From: Clostridiales bacterium
GTDB taxonomy: Bacteria > Bacillota > Clostridia > Saccharofermentanales > Saccharofermentanaceae
Reading direction: 5' to 3'
Assembly (NCBI GenBank): GCA_017554745.1
Contig: JAFZHS010000019.1
Span: 1 to 64,000, forward strand
Length of the DNA stretch: 64,000 nt
Positions 8,026 to 17,233 of this stretch are shown piece by piece (within the stretch, counting starts at the first letter, position 1; each line of letters opens with the position of its first letter). A program made the position numbers and the translations under genes. The notes below the pieces were generated by a model. The model was not told the DNA's origin and did no database searches. It was given only the letters and a program-made list of their open reading frames with translations.

Positions 8026-9267
8026 ATGGCATACAACCAGATCCTTGAAGACAGCACAGGAAGCGAGCACATCATTGAGATCAAAGATCTGTGCAAGAGC
8101 TTCGACGGTACGCAGGTACTGAAGAATATTACGTTCTATATAAGGAACAATGAGTTTATCACGCTTCTGGGACCTTCCGGCTGCGGCAAGTCAACGACGC
8201 TCCGTATCATCGCGGGTTTTGAGACAGCTGATTCCGGCATCGTCAACTTCGAGGGCAAGGACTTAAAGAGCGTTCCGGCCAACAAGCGCAACATCAACAC
8301 GGTATTCCAGAGATATGCTCTTTTCCCGCACCTCAACGTTTTCAACAACGTTGCGTTCGGCCTTAAGATCAAGAAGGTCAATAAGCAGGAGATCGAGCAG
8401 AGAGTCAACAAGGCACTTGAGACAGTAGGCCTTGCCGACTACGGCGAGAGATATATCGACCAGCTCTCAGGCGGACAGATGCAGAGAGTTGCCATCGCGA
8501 GAGCTATCGTCAACCGCCCGAGGATCCTCCTTTTGGACGAGCCTCTGGGTGCTTTGGATCTCAAGATGCGAAAAGAGATGCAGATCGAGCTCAAGGAAAT
8601 GCAGAAGGAGCTCGGCATCACGTTCGTCTATGTTACGCACGATCAGGAAGAAGCGCTCACGATGTCCGACACGATCATCGTCATGAAGGACGGCGTCATC
8701 CAGCAGATCGGCACCCCCATCGATATCTATAACGAACCCAAGAACGCTTACGTCGCGGACTTCATCGGCGAATCCAATATCGTTGCGGGAACTATGAAAA
8801 AGGATAAGGAAGTTACGCTCTCGAGCGGAATTACTTTCGAGTGCGTTGACCCGCTGTTCCCTGAGTTTACAGAAGGCATCGCAAACCTCGTCGACGTCGT
8901 TATCAGACCTGAGGATTTCTACGTTGCTGAAGAAGCAGAGGGAAGGATCAACGGCACAGTCGAATCCCTCATTTTCAAGGGCGTTCACTACGAGATGATC
9001 GTTAAGTCAGACGACGGGATCGAGTGGCTCGTCCAGAACGTTGACCCTTCAAAGGTCGGCAGCCGCGTAGGCCTTTATGTCGATCCTGACGATATCCAGA
9101 TAATGAGAAGATCAGAGCTCTCTCCCGACTTTGGAAGCTTCGGCATCAAGCAGACCGGCGCTGCCCCGGAGAAGAAAGAGACCAACGAAAACAGCATCGG
9201 CGAGAATGTCGTGGAAGAAGCTGACATCAAAAAGGATGAGGATGCGGAGGTTGAGACAGCAGAATAA
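8026..9267 (+). CDS. potA: Spermidine/putrescine ABC transporter ATP-binding protein
   Basis: This is the ATPase subunit of the polyamine importer, acting at the cytoplasmic face of the membrane. The Walker A motif GPSGCGKST is at residues 49-57, followed by the Q-loop, the LSGGQMQRV signature and Walker B LLLDEPLGALD. A C-terminal TOBE-type beta domain contains VVIRPEDFYV. At 413 residues it is about 40 longer than usual PotA. The excess is an acidic, low-complexity tail (EKKETNENS through the terminal EDAEVETAE). The stop codon shares one base with the potB start, indicating translational coupling. Confidence 0.95.
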   Translation: MAYNQILEDSTGSEHIIEIKDLCKSFDGTQVLKNITFYIRNNEFITLLGPSGCGKSTTLRIIAGFETADSGIVNFEGKDLKSVPANKRNINTVFQRYALFPHLNVFNNVAFGLKIKKVNKQEIEQRVNKALETVGLADYGERYIDQLSGGQMQRVAIARAIVNRPRILLLDEPLGALDLKMRKEMQIELKEMQKELGITFVYVTHDQEEALTMSDTIIVMKDGVIQQIGTPIDIYNEPKNAYVADFIGESNIVAGTMKKDKEVTLSSGITFECVDPLFPEFTEGIANLVDVVIRPEDFYVAEEAEGRINGTVESLIFKGVHYEMIVKSDDGIEWLVQNVDPSKVGSRVGLYVDPDDIQIMRRSELSPDFGSFGIKQTGAAPEKKETNENSIGENVVEEADIKKDEDAEVETAE

Positions 9268-10703
9268 TGACTGAACTCAAAGCCAGATTAAAGGTGATGC
9301 CGGTCCATGCATTTGTCATGATCTTCGCGGCTCTTTACTCCTTCATCAGTATCTTCATACCGATGTTCGAGCTGTTCGTGCAGTATGTGCCTTTCCGCAC
9401 ATATTCGCTGTTCTCGCTCCTTTTAAATCCGAGGGTCTTTACCAGGATCAGGAGCGGTTCGGTCAATCTTAATTTCCAGTCATTTGCCGCATGGGCTTTT
9501 GTTATCACGATCGTTATAGCGGTTGCGGCACTTACTTTGGCGCTCTGCTATCCTTTCTATTACAATTCCGGCAAGAAGAGAAAGTTCGGCTATTTAAGCG
9601 TTCTTGTGCTCTTTGTTTTGCGCGCGGCAGCTCACATCATCACATTGTCCAAGATGGTCTCCGAGGAGATGATCAACGACAACGGCATGACTCCCCAGAG
9701 GCTTTATGTTGCCCAGTCTTTTGCAGGCAACCTCATGGTGATCGTGCTCTTCATCGGAGCAGCCGCATGCCTTTACGGCGCATTGAATCTTAAGATGAAC
9801 TACAAGATATTTTCTTATCCGTATCTTGCATGGATCGTCATCTTCACGATACTTCCTTTGATCCTTATCCTCTTTCGCGCTTTCTTCAAGAAGGCTGCAG
9901 GCGGCGGATATGAGTTTACGACGGCAGGCTTCGCGGTACTTTTCCAGAACAAGACGGTAGTCACGAGATTCTACGGCTGTGACGTCCGTCTGCAGGAGTA
10001 TTTCTCGATCTTCTTAAGAAGTTTGGACTACGCTCTGTGGACTACGATCGGATGCCTCTTACTCGGTTACCCGGTAAGCTACATCCTTGCGAAAAGATCC
10101 AAGGCAAAGCGCCAGAACGGCTCAAGACTTCTCATGCTCTTCGTTCTCCCGATGTGGATGAACACGATGCTCAGGACATACGCATGGCGCGCATTCTTCA
10201 GCGAGACCGGCGTCCTCAACACGATCCTGCAGCAGTGGGGACTGACTGATGCCCCCATCCTTTTCCTCAAGAATGAAGTGCTGGCAGATATAATCACAAA
10301 GCTCGTCATGACGAACGACTTCCTGCCGTTCATGATCCTGCCTTTGTTCTCGGTGCTCATCAAGCTTGACCCGAGCCTTTCGGAGGCTGCATACGATCTC
10401 GGCGCGACCAAGTTCCAGACATTCCGCAAGGTCATTTTCCCGCTCTCATTGCCGGGCGTCATCTCCGGAATCCAGATGGTATTCATGCCGTCCCTGACGT
10501 TCTACATGATCCCCGATATCCTCAACGAGGGCTCGAAAACAACCATCGGCAACACCGTCCAGAATTTCATCTTAAATGAGAGTACGACATATAATCAGGC
10601 GGGCAACGTTTTATCGCTCCTGCTTCTTATTTTCGTGCTCATCACAATGGGCATATTACGCGGCCAGGATAAAGAGGCCGGAAGCGGAGGTATGGCATTA
10701 TGA
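9267..10703 (+). CDS. potB: Spermidine/putrescine ABC transporter permease with extra N-terminal membrane module
   Basis: The C-terminal ~300 residues are a standard PotB permease: TM helices, the EAA loop EAAYDLGATKFQTF, then FPLSLPGVISGIQMVF. The protein has 478 residues against about 280-300 for the family. The first ~175 residues add four hydrophobic segments (about residues 10-35, 70-97, 104-122, 148-171) that do not resemble permease helices. The extension is in frame with no sign of a frameshift, and its start is coupled to potA. The 3' end overlaps potC by four bases (ATGA). Permease identity is firm; the role of the extension is unknown. Confidence 0.92.
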   Translation: MTELKARLKVMPVHAFVMIFAALYSFISIFIPMFELFVQYVPFRTYSLFSLLLNPRVFTRIRSGSVNLNFQSFAAWAFVITIVIAVAALTLALCYPFYYNSGKKRKFGYLSVLVLFVLRAAAHIITLSKMVSEEMINDNGMTPQRLYVAQSFAGNLMVIVLFIGAAACLYGALNLKMNYKIFSYPYLAWIVIFTILPLILILFRAFFKKAAGGGYEFTTAGFAVLFQNKTVVTRFYGCDVRLQEYFSIFLRSLDYALWTTIGCLLLGYPVSYILAKRSKAKRQNGSRLLMLFVLPMWMNTMLRTYAWRAFFSETGVLNTILQQWGLTDAPILFLKNEVLADIITKLVMTNDFLPFMILPLFSVLIKLDPSLSEAAYDLGATKFQTFRKVIFPLSLPGVISGIQMVFMPSLTFYMIPDILNEGSKTTIGNTVQNFILNESTTYNQAGNVLSLLLLIFVLITMGILRGQDKEAGSGGMAL

Positions 10704-11509
10704 GATTCCTTAAAAAGCTCGTACCTAACGCATACCTCGCGCTTATTCTGGTATTCATCTATCTGCCCATCGCAGTGCTTATCATCTATTCGTTCAACAG
10801 TCTGCCGAAGTCTTTCATCTGGGGCGGATTTACGTTCGATAACTATAAGAGCCTGTTCAAAGGCTCTGACGGCAGCGGCATTCTCGAGTCGCTTCTTGAG
10901 ACCCTCAAGGTCGCAGCCATCGCGTCCGTAGCTTCCACTGCTTTCGGCGTACTGAGTTCATTAGGTCTTGCATACCTCGGCAAGAAACTTCAGAACTTCG
11001 CCATGACGATGACCTACGTGCCGAATGTCATGCCCGATCTCGTAACGGGCATCTCGTTCATGCTGTTGTTCTCATTCCTTGGCGTACAGAAGAGCGAGTT
11101 CACGCTTATCATGGCGCACATCGCGCTCTGCGTGCCTTTCGCGATTTTGTCGATAAGCCCCAAGATCAAGCAGCTCGACAAGAGCCTTACGGAAGCTGCC
11201 ATGGACCTCGGAGCCACGAGATTCCAGACGTTAAGACTCGTGATAATTCCCGAGATAATGCCCGGCATCCTGTCATCGCTCCTGCTCACGTTCACGCTCT
11301 CGATCGACGATTATCTCATCAGTAACTTCAACGTAGACAGCTCCATCCAGACGCTGCCGATGATGATCTACTCAATGGCTAAGCTTGGCGTTAACCCGAA
11401 GATGAACGCGCTCACCACACTGATGTTCGGCGCAGTCCTGATCCTCATGGTATTGTCCAATCTGTCGTCGTTCAAGAAAGCGAAGCCTGCCGGCGCGAAA
11501 AAGAAATAA
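10700..11509 (+). CDS. potC: Spermidine/putrescine ABC transporter permease
   Basis: This is the second permease subunit of the polyamine importer, 269 residues with about six membrane helices, the normal length for PotC. The EAA coupling loop is visible as LTEAAMDLGATRFQTL followed by VIIPEIMPGILS. The later FTLSIDDYLISNF segment is typical of PotC. It starts within the last codons of potB (ATGA overlap) and is followed 51 bases later by the binding-protein gene, so all subunits are produced from one message. The lysine-rich C-terminus is ordinary. Confidence 0.95.
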   Translation: MRFLKKLVPNAYLALILVFIYLPIAVLIIYSFNSLPKSFIWGGFTFDNYKSLFKGSDGSGILESLLETLKVAAIASVASTAFGVLSSLGLAYLGKKLQNFAMTMTYVPNVMPDLVTGISFMLLFSFLGVQKSEFTLIMAHIALCVPFAILSISPKIKQLDKSLTEAAMDLGATRFQTLRLVIIPEIMPGILSSLLLTFTLSIDDYLISNFNVDSSIQTLPMMIYSMAKLGVNPKMNALTTLMFGAVLILMVLSNLSSFKKAKPAGAKKK

Positions 11510-11560
11510 GGCAGGACATAAACCGGTTAAATGCAATTGCATATAAAGGAGAGTAAAGAA

Positions 11561-12667
11561 ATGAAAAATGTAAGGAAAGTGATCTCTGCAGTAACAGCAC
11601 TTTTGATGGCCGGAGCAGCCATCCTGCCCTGCGGTTGTTCAAAGAAGCAGCAGCTCATCATCTACAACTGGGGTGAGTACATCGCTGAAGAGACGATCGC
11701 AAAATTTGAGGCTAAGTTCCCCCAGTATGAAGTAGTCTACAGGACTTTCGAGACCAACGAATCCATGTACCCCAACCTCGGAAACGGCTACGATGTAATC
11801 ATCCCTTCCGAATACATGGTCTGCCGTCTCATCGAAGAAGACTGGATCCAGCCTCTCGACTGGAACAAGCTCCCCGCTGTCCAGCAGTATATGGACCCCA
11901 TGTTCCGCGATGTAACTTACACTGATGACGCTACCGTCTCAGGCCAGGTCCTCGATTATGCAGTACCTTATCTCTACTGCACGGTAGGCCTCGTTTACGA
12001 CGCGAACAAGATCACTCTCCCTGAAGATACGACAGATCCTGCCGTTATCTGGGACGTTCTTTTCAATACAGAGAATACGCAGAGCATCGGCATGTACGAT
12101 TCCATGCGTGAATCCATCGGCGCAGCTCTCAACTATCTCGGCTACTCCATCAACTCCACCGACGAAACTGAGCTGAAGGAAGCTTTAGAGCTCCTCATCG
12201 CCCAGAAGAGCGCCATGCACCCCGCTTACGGCGTAGACAACCTCAAGGACAAGATGGCAGCCGGCGAGCTCGCAGCATCCATCGCATGGTCCGGCGACCA
12301 CATCGTAATGCTCGACAGGATCGAAGAACTCGGCAACGACAACATCGATCTCCGCTTTGTTCTCCCCGAGGGCTCCAACTGGTCAGTTGACATGATGTGC
12401 GTTCCCACAAACTGCAAGAACTACGACGGCGCGATGGACTTCATCAACTTCATGTACGACCCCGAGATCGCCCTCGAGAACTGCGAATACGTAGGTTATT
12501 CCACACCTAACACTGCAGCCAAGGACATGCTCGATCCCGAGGTCTCCGGCAACATCTACTACTATCCTACGGCAGATATCTTCGCTTCTTTGGAGGTCTA
12601 CTACACTTCCGACGTGATCGAAGAGAAGTACACCGAGATCTGGAATACGGTTAAGGCGAGCGCGTAA
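11561..12667 (+). CDS. potD: Spermidine/putrescine-binding lipoprotein
   Basis: This 368-residue extracellular binding protein hands polyamines to PotBC. It has an N-terminal signal peptide ending in an unusual ILPCGCSKK, with Cys26 the likely lipidated residue. The mature start IIYNWGEYIAEETIAKFE is the classic PotD/PotF opening, and SIAWSGDHIVM and GSNWSVDMMCVP are further family segments. I chose the ATG at 11561 because AAAGGAGA lies eight bases upstream; an in-frame ATG at 11531 precedes that site. It is the last gene of the operon and is followed by a strong terminator. Confidence 0.94.
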   Translation: MKNVRKVISAVTALLMAGAAILPCGCSKKQQLIIYNWGEYIAEETIAKFEAKFPQYEVVYRTFETNESMYPNLGNGYDVIIPSEYMVCRLIEEDWIQPLDWNKLPAVQQYMDPMFRDVTYTDDATVSGQVLDYAVPYLYCTVGLVYDANKITLPEDTTDPAVIWDVLFNTENTQSIGMYDSMRESIGAALNYLGYSINSTDETELKEALELLIAQKSAMHPAYGVDNLKDKMAAGELAASIAWSGDHIVMLDRIEELGNDNIDLRFVLPEGSNWSVDMMCVPTNCKNYDGAMDFINFMYDPEIALENCEYVGYSTPNTAAKDMLDPEVSGNIYYYPTADIFASLEVYYTSDVIEEKYTEIWNTVKASA

Positions 12668-12693
12668 AAATTCACATTAAAATGTGCTTTCAG

Positions 12694-12724
12694 CGGGCTG
12701 CGGATCATCGCAGCCCGTTTTTTT
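12694..12724 (+). terminator. Intrinsic terminator of the pot operon
   Basis: A perfect 9-bp stem (CGGGCTGCG with CGCAGCCCG) around GATCAT is followed by seven T. Confidence 0.93.
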
Positions 12725-12781
12725 GTCAATTTTTCGGCTGGCCGCCCATGACTTCCGTGTGCCCCCCCTATGGATGCCAGA

Positions 12782-12821
12782 TGTGCAATTGTCCACTCGA
12801 AAAACGGCCGACAATTGCACA
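12782..12821. repeat. Perfect 12-bp inverted repeat with 16-base spacer
   Basis: TGTGCAATTGTC (12782-12793) faces GACAATTGCACA (12810-12821). The motif CAATTGC recurs at 12865-12871, just before a TATAAT box. There is no T-run, so it is unlikely to be a terminator. It could be an operator for the nuclease gene downstream or the remnant of an insertion boundary. Confidence 0.6.
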
Positions 12822-12855
12822 AAAATGAACTTTTATGCAATGGTTGAGGCTTTTT

Positions 12856-12881
12856 TTGCGCAACAATTGCAAAGGTATAAT
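12856..12881 (+). promoter_or_regulatory. Probable promoter of the nuclease-like gene
   Basis: A perfect TATAAT at 12876-12881 is present; the -35 region is weak (TTTGCG/TTGCGC around 12855-12861). TTGCGCAA at 12856-12863 is palindromic. Transcription from here would give a ~130-base leader with no clear structure. The rest of the 350-base gap between potD and this gene holds the inverted repeat and nothing else recognised. Confidence 0.5.
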
Positions 12882-13016
12882 AGAGAGACCAGTCTCAATT
12901 TTCCTCAAATAGTCTCATTTTCGAGCCCTTATTTTCAATTTGCTGCAATTTGCCCCCACAAGTATGATCTGACGCTTTACACTGCAGTTATCACTTGAAT
13001 GGCGGGGTAATTGTTT

Positions 13017-13805
13017 ATGGCTGTTGATTTTATAAAAGAATTGAATGCGCGATATGAGCTGCTCACAAAAAGCATTGAGGATATAGAGAAGAAAAGTCAG
13101 ATATTCCCTGAAGGCTGGATTATTACCAGATCCCGCAAGGGAAGGACATATTATTATTCAGCAAAGTACAAATCCAAAGAACAGTATCTTTCCCTGGAAG
13201 ACGCTGCCCTCATCGAACAGCTGATCCAGAAAGACTATCTGAATAAAGTCCTGAAGGACGCGAAAAAAGAACAGAAAGCGATCTCAAAAATGCTCAGGCT
13301 CTATCCGGAAACGGTAGTTGAAGATGTCTACGACAGCCTTCCTGAAGGGCGGAAGCGGTACGCAACGCCCATAAACATCTGCGATGATGAATTTGCGGCC
13401 AAGTGGATGGCCACCCCGTACAAGAAAAAACCATTCAAGAAGGATACTACAGAATTCTACACGTTAAAGCACGAGCGTGTGAGATCAAAGTCCGAAGTTA
13501 TCATTGCTGACAGGCTGAGGGCGAAGGGGATACCGTACAGGTACGAGTGTCCTCTGAAGGTGGGCAATAAGATAATCCACCCGGATTTTTCTATCTTGAG
13601 GATGAGCGACAGGAGAGTTCTTTATCATGAGCATTGCGGAAAAATGGGCGACCCCAAGTACGTTGAAGACATGTTGATCAGGGCAAAAGATTACAACAAC
13701 GCCGGGATCATATTGGGGGACAGGCTGTTTTATACGTTTGAATCTGAAACGACGCCACTGGATATAACGTTGCTGGATAATATTATTGAGCAGCACTACA
13801 GATAG
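13017..13805 (+). CDS. Predicted PD-(D/E)XK-type nuclease-like protein (262 aa)
   Basis: The N-terminal ~95 residues look like a helical/coiled region (KELNARYELLTKSIEDIEKK) with a small basic beta patch, RSRKGRTYYYS. The C-terminal half carries a nuclease-like core. It has an acidic residue in RSKSEVIIADRL, then IIHPDFSIL, then VLYHEHCGKMGDPKYVEDM. This pattern (E...PD...ExH) matches the restriction-endonuclease-like fold, with E/H in place of the usual ExK. I chose ATG 13017 because GGGG lies nine bases upstream; the TTG at 13011 is too close. No methyltransferase or helicase partner is nearby. Fold assignment is moderately sure, biological role unknown. Confidence 0.65.
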   Translation: MAVDFIKELNARYELLTKSIEDIEKKSQIFPEGWIITRSRKGRTYYYSAKYKSKEQYLSLEDAALIEQLIQKDYLNKVLKDAKKEQKAISKMLRLYPETVVEDVYDSLPEGRKRYATPINICDDEFAAKWMATPYKKKPFKKDTTEFYTLKHERVRSKSEVIIADRLRAKGIPYRYECPLKVGNKIIHPDFSILRMSDRRVLYHEHCGKMGDPKYVEDMLIRAKDYNNAGIILGDRLFYTFESETTPLDITLLDNIIEQHYR

Positions 13806-13836
13806 GCTAAATAAGCAACTGATTACCGAACAACAA

Positions 13837-13862
13837 AAAACCCGCTCAATGGAGCGGGTTTA
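13837..13862. terminator. Bidirectional terminator between the nuclease gene and proB
   Basis: A perfect stem AAACCCGCTC/GAGCGGGTTT with loop AATG is present. On the minus strand it is followed by a T-run, making it strong for proB; on the plus strand the T-run is only TTT. Confidence 0.88.
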
Positions 13863-13891
13863 ACATTGTTAAAGCAATGAACGGCGGGGAA

Positions 13892-14710
13892 TTACTGTGC
13901 TGCGAAGAAGGTGCCGACGTCGTCCTGGTCGATGATCTTCTCGAGGACCTGGATGCCGGCGCCGTCTGCGATGACGCCCATGATGCCGTTCTCGGTGACC
14001 TTGCTCATGGCGGTGATCTTGGTGGACATGCCGCCGGTGCCGAGCCAGGAGCCCTTGCCTGCGGTGAAGTCGAGCATCTCGGGTGTGACCTTGTCAACGT
14101 AGGAGATGCGCTCAGCGTCAGGATTCTCGCGGGGGTTGGAATCGTAGAGGCCGTCAACGTCGGAGAGGATAACGAGCAGATCGGCATTGGCGAGGACTGC
14201 AACGTCTGCGGACAGAGTGTCGTTGTCGCCGAAGGTGCCGTTGTGCATGATCTCTGTTGTTGATACGGAGTCGTTCTCGTTGATGACGGGGATTATTCTC
14301 ATTTCGAGCAAAGTCTCGATGGTGTTTGTAACGTTAGCTCTTGTGAGCTTGTCTGTGATGCCGTCCTTGGTGAGGAGGATCTGGCCGCAGCGGTAGGAAT
14401 ACTCGGAAAAGCTTCTTGCGTAAGCGTTCATGAGCTCGCACTGGCCGACGGAAGCGATGGCCTGCTTCTCACGGGTTGTGGTGGGGCGCTCCTTGAGGTC
14501 AAGGTAGCCGATGCCGACACCGATGGCGCCTGAGCTTACGAGGAGAACCTCTTTGCCGCGGTTCATAAGGTCGGAGATGGAGCGGCAGAGCCTGTCGATG
14601 TTGCCCAGGTTCATTTTGCCGTTGTCGTAAGTGAGGGTCGATGTGCCGACCTTGACGACGATTCTTTTCGCAAAATTAACAGGATTGCGTGATCCGCTGT
14701 ATTTGCCCAA
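13892..14710 (-). CDS. proB: Glutamate 5-kinase, short form without PUA domain
   Basis: It phosphorylates glutamate in the first step of proline synthesis. The amino-acid-kinase fold is evident from IVVKVGTSTLTYDNG, the VSSGAIGVGIGYL loop, PVINENDSVST and ILSDVDGLYDSNP. At 272 residues it lacks the ~100-residue C-terminal PUA domain of the long form; short forms are common. The start is TTG at 14710 with AAGGAG seven bases upstream. proA, the usual partner, is not in this window. Downstream is a strong terminator; upstream, a ~95-base gap separates it from the penicillin-binding protein gene on the same strand. Confidence 0.94.
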   Translation of the reverse strand: MGKYSGSRNPVNFAKRIVVKVGTSTLTYDNGKMNLGNIDRLCRSISDLMNRGKEVLLVSSGAIGVGIGYLDLKERPTTTREKQAIASVGQCELMNAYARSFSEYSYRCGQILLTKDGITDKLTRANVTNTIETLLEMRIIPVINENDSVSTTEIMHNGTFGDNDTLSADVAVLANADLLVILSDVDGLYDSNPRENPDAERISYVDKVTPEMLDFTAGKGSWLGTGGMSTKITAMSKVTENGIMGVIADGAGIQVLEKIIDQDDVGTFFAAQ

Positions 14711-14804
14711 AGTAGATCTCCTTATTCTTTAGATAATCAACCCAACAAGAATATACGCTTGTGTATAAAAAAGCAAGAAAATACTTAATTTATGCGGAAT
14801 TCCC

Positions 14805-17174
14805 TTATACCGGGCCGCCGTTATTCGGGTTGTTCGGGTCGGGTCCGCCGCCCTGACCGCCGCCACCGCCGCCGGGACCGCCGTTATTAGGATTGTTGGG
14901 ATCGGGCGGTAATGTCGGAGTAGGTGTCGGAGTTGCGACGTGTACCGGACACGGCTTGTTGTCTGTAGGGCAGAGGTAGCTGCCGGCAACGAAATAATCC
15001 GTGTAGATGGTGGCTTTTGCCTCGCGGCAGGCATCTGTCGGATAGTAACCGGAGCTGCAGATGGAAGCCGTTACGATGGTATCGGGCTTTGTAAATGTAG
15101 CGCCCGGAAGATCCTCGTGGATCTTGTTCATGCAGTAGCACCAGATCTTTACCGCCGAGTTGAAGTCGGCCTTGGGAATGGTGGTCTGCCTGAGCCTGTT
15201 GTCGTAGCCGTACCAGACCGCCGCGGTATAGTACGGGGTCCATCCGCAGAACCATTTGTCGTTGTTGTCTGATGTTGTACCTGTCTTGCCTGCCGTATCG
15301 ATGTGCTCGTCGTCGGCGTTCTCAATCTGGCCGCCGTAGTAGATAGGTGTACCGTTTGTAACGACGCCCTTGAGGATATCGCCGATGAAGAAGCATGTCT
15401 CGGCGGAATATACGCGGTAGCTGATGGGATCTGCCTGGCAGATCACGTTGCCGTCGGAATCAAGCACCTGGGTGTAGGCGTACGGCTCGACATATGTGCC
15501 GCCCGTCGCGAAAGTATGGTAAGCGGCAGCCATTTCGAGCGTGGACATACCGTTGGTAAAACCGCCGACGGACTGTGAAGGATAAGCTCCTTCGGAGGTC
15601 CTGTCGATGCCTACCTGCTTTAAGTACCAGAGAGCAGTCTCACCGCCGACGTTCGTCCAGAGCTCGGCAGCGATCGTGTTGAGCGAGTTAACGAGAGCGG
15701 TCCTGATGGTTACGGGGCCGGCATATGAACGGCTGTAGTTAACGGGCCAGTCGGCGTTGGGCCTGGAAGGATCCAGATGCTTGGGCTCGTCGATATAGAC
15801 GGTAGCCGGAGCGATGATTCCGAGCTCGAAGGCAGGAGCGTATTCGAGCAGAGGCTTGATGGAAGATCCCGGGTTACGCTTGGTGCCGACCGCGCGGTTG
15901 AGCGAGAGGTTCATGGTCTTCTCACCGTAGCCGCCCGCCATTGCAGCGATCGCGCCCGTGCTGTTATTGATTACGACCATTGAACCGTTTGGTTTTTCCG
16001 GATAATCGGCCAGAAGGTCAGGATCGCTTTGGAAAAGATCACGGTTGGTGAATGCCTCGTCAAGTATGGCCTGTGTCTCGGGCTCGAGAGTCGTGTAGAT
16101 ATGGTATCCCCTGTTGTATACGAGCGACGAAGCGAGCTGGCGCGAGATTCCTCGTGCTTCCGCGATGTCGCCGATTACCTCAGAGATCGCATATTCGGTG
16201 AAATAAGAATTGATAGTGGTGTTCTTGTCAGTATTTCTCTGACGGAACTCGAGCTCGGTATTGAGAGCATCCTCGTACTCTTCATCGGTGATCATCTCGA
16301 GATCATGCATCTTCCCGAGGATCATACGCTGTCTTCTCTGGGCGTTTCTTCTGCCGGATTCTCTTAACGGATTGTAGTAAGAAGGGCTCTTCGGGAGGCC
16401 TGCGATAAGGGCGCTCTCCGCGAGATTGAGCTCGGATGCGTTCTTGCCGAAATAGTTCATTGCGGCAGCCTGGACGCCGACATAGTTGTTGCCCATCGGC
16501 GCGAGGTTGATGTAGAGCTCTAAGATCTCGTCTTTGGTGAGATTCTGCTCGAGCTGCATTGCGGCGAACCACTCCTGGACTTTACGTGAAGTGGAGTGTT
16601 CGTCCTGTCCGCTGATGAGCTTTACGGTCTGCTGTGTGATCGTGGAACCGCCGTGTGTGGCAGAACCGCCGTTTGCTACTGCGGAAAGGAGCGCGCTGCC
16701 GATACGCTTGATGTCGATTCCAGAATGCTCGTAAAAACGCTCGTCCTCGATAGCGATGATCGCATCGTCAATATAAGTGTTCTTGATGTCACTGTAGGAG
16801 ACGTAGATCCTGTCGACATTCTCAGCGCCGGTAAGCTTGGCGATAACGTTGCCCTTGCCGTCGTAAACGAAGGATGTCTGGGATTCTTCGGCTGAAGTAA
16901 GGTCGCCGATGGAAAGCGGCTTGGTCGTAGAAGCGTAGCCTAAGAGCATTCCGGCGCCGAATCCGCCGAAGACGAAGAAAAGACACAGGACGGCAACGAC
17001 GAAGACACGTACGATGTCGCCGATAAAGCTGAATATCTCATGCTTCCAGCTGCGGTTGAATCCGCACCTTGTAGGTTTACCCTTGAGCTGGCTTCTGAGC
17101 TCGTCAGCAAGAGCGCTGTTCTCAGGCGCTACGGGTTTGGTCGTTCTCTGTTTTTTGTCACTGCTCGAAGGCAA
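14805..17174 (-). CDS. Class A penicillin-binding protein (PBP1A-type)
   Basis: This bifunctional peptidoglycan synthase has a cytoplasmic N-terminus and one TM helix (FVVAVLCLFFVFGGF). The GT51 transglycosylase domain carries EDERFYEHSGID, HGGSTITQQ and RKVQEWFAAM. The transpeptidase carries GSSIKP (SxxK), NSLN and GKTGTT. A C-terminal Gly/Pro/Asn-rich tail contains two copies of PDPNNPNNGGP. I place the start at TTG 17174 (789 aa) because AAAGGAG sits eight bases before it. An upstream ATG at 17234 has no ribosome binding site and lies next to a possible -10. The longer form (809 aa) remains possible. Confidence 0.94.
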   Translation of the reverse strand: MPSSSDKKQRTTKPVAPENSALADELRSQLKGKPTRCGFNRSWKHEIFSFIGDIVRVFVVAVLCLFFVFGGFGAGMLLGYASTTKPLSIGDLTSAEESQTSFVYDGKGNVIAKLTGAENVDRIYVSYSDIKNTYIDDAIIAIEDERFYEHSGIDIKRIGSALLSAVANGGSATHGGSTITQQTVKLISGQDEHSTSRKVQEWFAAMQLEQNLTKDEILELYINLAPMGNNYVGVQAAAMNYFGKNASELNLAESALIAGLPKSPSYYNPLRESGRRNAQRRQRMILGKMHDLEMITDEEYEDALNTELEFRQRNTDKNTTINSYFTEYAISEVIGDIAEARGISRQLASSLVYNRGYHIYTTLEPETQAILDEAFTNRDLFQSDPDLLADYPEKPNGSMVVINNSTGAIAAMAGGYGEKTMNLSLNRAVGTKRNPGSSIKPLLEYAPAFELGIIAPATVYIDEPKHLDPSRPNADWPVNYSRSYAGPVTIRTALVNSLNTIAAELWTNVGGETALWYLKQVGIDRTSEGAYPSQSVGGFTNGMSTLEMAAAYHTFATGGTYVEPYAYTQVLDSDGNVICQADPISYRVYSAETCFFIGDILKGVVTNGTPIYYGGQIENADDEHIDTAGKTGTTSDNNDKWFCGWTPYYTAAVWYGYDNRLRQTTIPKADFNSAVKIWCYCMNKIHEDLPGATFTKPDTIVTASICSSGYYPTDACREAKATIYTDYFVAGSYLCPTDNKPCPVHVATPTPTPTLPPDPNNPNNGGPGGGGGGQGGGPDPNNPNNGGPV

Positions 17175-17233
17175 GATAACATCTCCTTTGGCTGCTTTTA
17201 ATTTTTCAACGACAATTTTACCACGTTTTTTCA

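Noticed and set aside
12782-12821. Transposon terminal repeats around the nuclease gene
   Set aside because: Both arms lie on the same side of the gene, no matching copy was seen downstream and no target duplication or transposase is visible.
13877-14263. Plus-strand open frame opposite proB
   Set aside because: It mirrors the well-supported minus-strand proB, has no ribosome binding site, and its composition is that of reversed codons.
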